A DNA stretch of 14,955 bases from an uncultured Collinsella sp. GTDB taxonomy: Bacteria; Actinomycetota; Coriobacteriia; Coriobacteriales; Coriobacteriaceae. A program made the position numbers and the translations under genes. The stretch lies in contig URNK01000022.1 of the NCBI GenBank assembly GCA_900549195.1, positions 1-14,955 of the forward strand, given 5' to 3'. The notes under the pieces are model-generated. The model was not told where the DNA came from, ran no database searches, and saw nothing but the letters and a program-made list of their open reading frames with translations. Each line of letters opens with the position of its first letter. Position 1 is the first letter of the stretch. Shown here one piece after another: positions 14,907 through 14,955 of this stretch.

Positions 14907-14955
14907 CTGTCTCTTATACACATCTCCGAGCCCACGAGACTAGCGCTCATCTCGT
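14907..14955. other. Illumina Nextera adapter read-through (not genomic)
   Basis: 14907-14925 is the 19-base Tn5 mosaic end CTGTCTCTTATACACATCT; 14926-14940 is CCGAGCCCACGAGAC, the rest of the Nextera read-2 adapter; 14941-14948 is the 8-base TAGCGCTC, which matches an i7 index as I recall (N723); 14949-14955 ATCTCGT is the start of the P7 sequence. The order is exactly that of library adapter read-through, so this is contamination at a contig end. Confidence 0.98.

Noticed and set aside
14907..14925. The Tn5 mosaic end as evidence for a natural Tn5 insertion
   Set aside because: It is followed by adapter, index and P7 bases in library order, which a natural Tn5 end would not have.

Overview
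The window looks like chromosome from a high-GC gut actinobacterium of the Coriobacteriia, probably Collinsella or a close relative. This is inferred from codon use, GC-rich long antisense shadow frames, and the gene families present. The native sequence stops at base 14906. Bases 14907-14955 are Illumina Nextera adapter (mosaic end, read-2 primer site, 8-base index, start of P7), so the right edge is an artefact of sequencing or assembly, not a biological boundary.

Layout. 1-1254 (+): the C-terminal part of a DUF2130 coiled-coil protein, open at the left edge. It is separated by a strong bidirectional terminator from a convergent Ski2/Mtr4-like DUF3516 helicase (1334-4015, -). Upstream of that helicase lies a 123-bp element with 25/26-bp terminal inverted repeats (4137-4259), then trmB (4283-5164, -) and a Trm9/ALKBH8-like methyltransferase (5284-6156, -). 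A 267-bp divergent region leads to a (+) operon: a membrane-anchored XRE regulator (6424-7146) overlapping a DUF4097 surface protein (7143-8045). After a terminator comes an Elp3-like radical SAM/GNAT enzyme (8142-10049), apparently leaderless, followed with no gap by a membrane-anchored spermidine-synthase-fold protein (10050-10928). Facing these from the right edge is a (-) operon: the last 30 codons of an unidentified gene (14814-14906), a BrxC/BrxD-type P-loop ATPase (13517-14821), a hairpin, and an Lhr/BrxHI-like helicase (10956-13400).

Two themes stand out. First, tRNA modification: TrmB (m7G), Elp3 (cm5U34) and a Trm9-like enzyme (which in eukaryotes methylates cm5U34 to mcm5U34) lie within 6 kb, suggesting a bacterial mcm5U route. 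Second, the ATPase-helicase pair resembles the BrxD-BrxHI part of type 2 BREX and the Ter-linked ATPase-helicase cassettes, but no BREX methylase or PglZ is seen here. It is a candidate stand-alone DNA-processing or defence module cut by the end of the contig. No tRNA, rRNA, CRISPR array or transposase gene was seen, and no gene-free stretch exceeds 300 bases.
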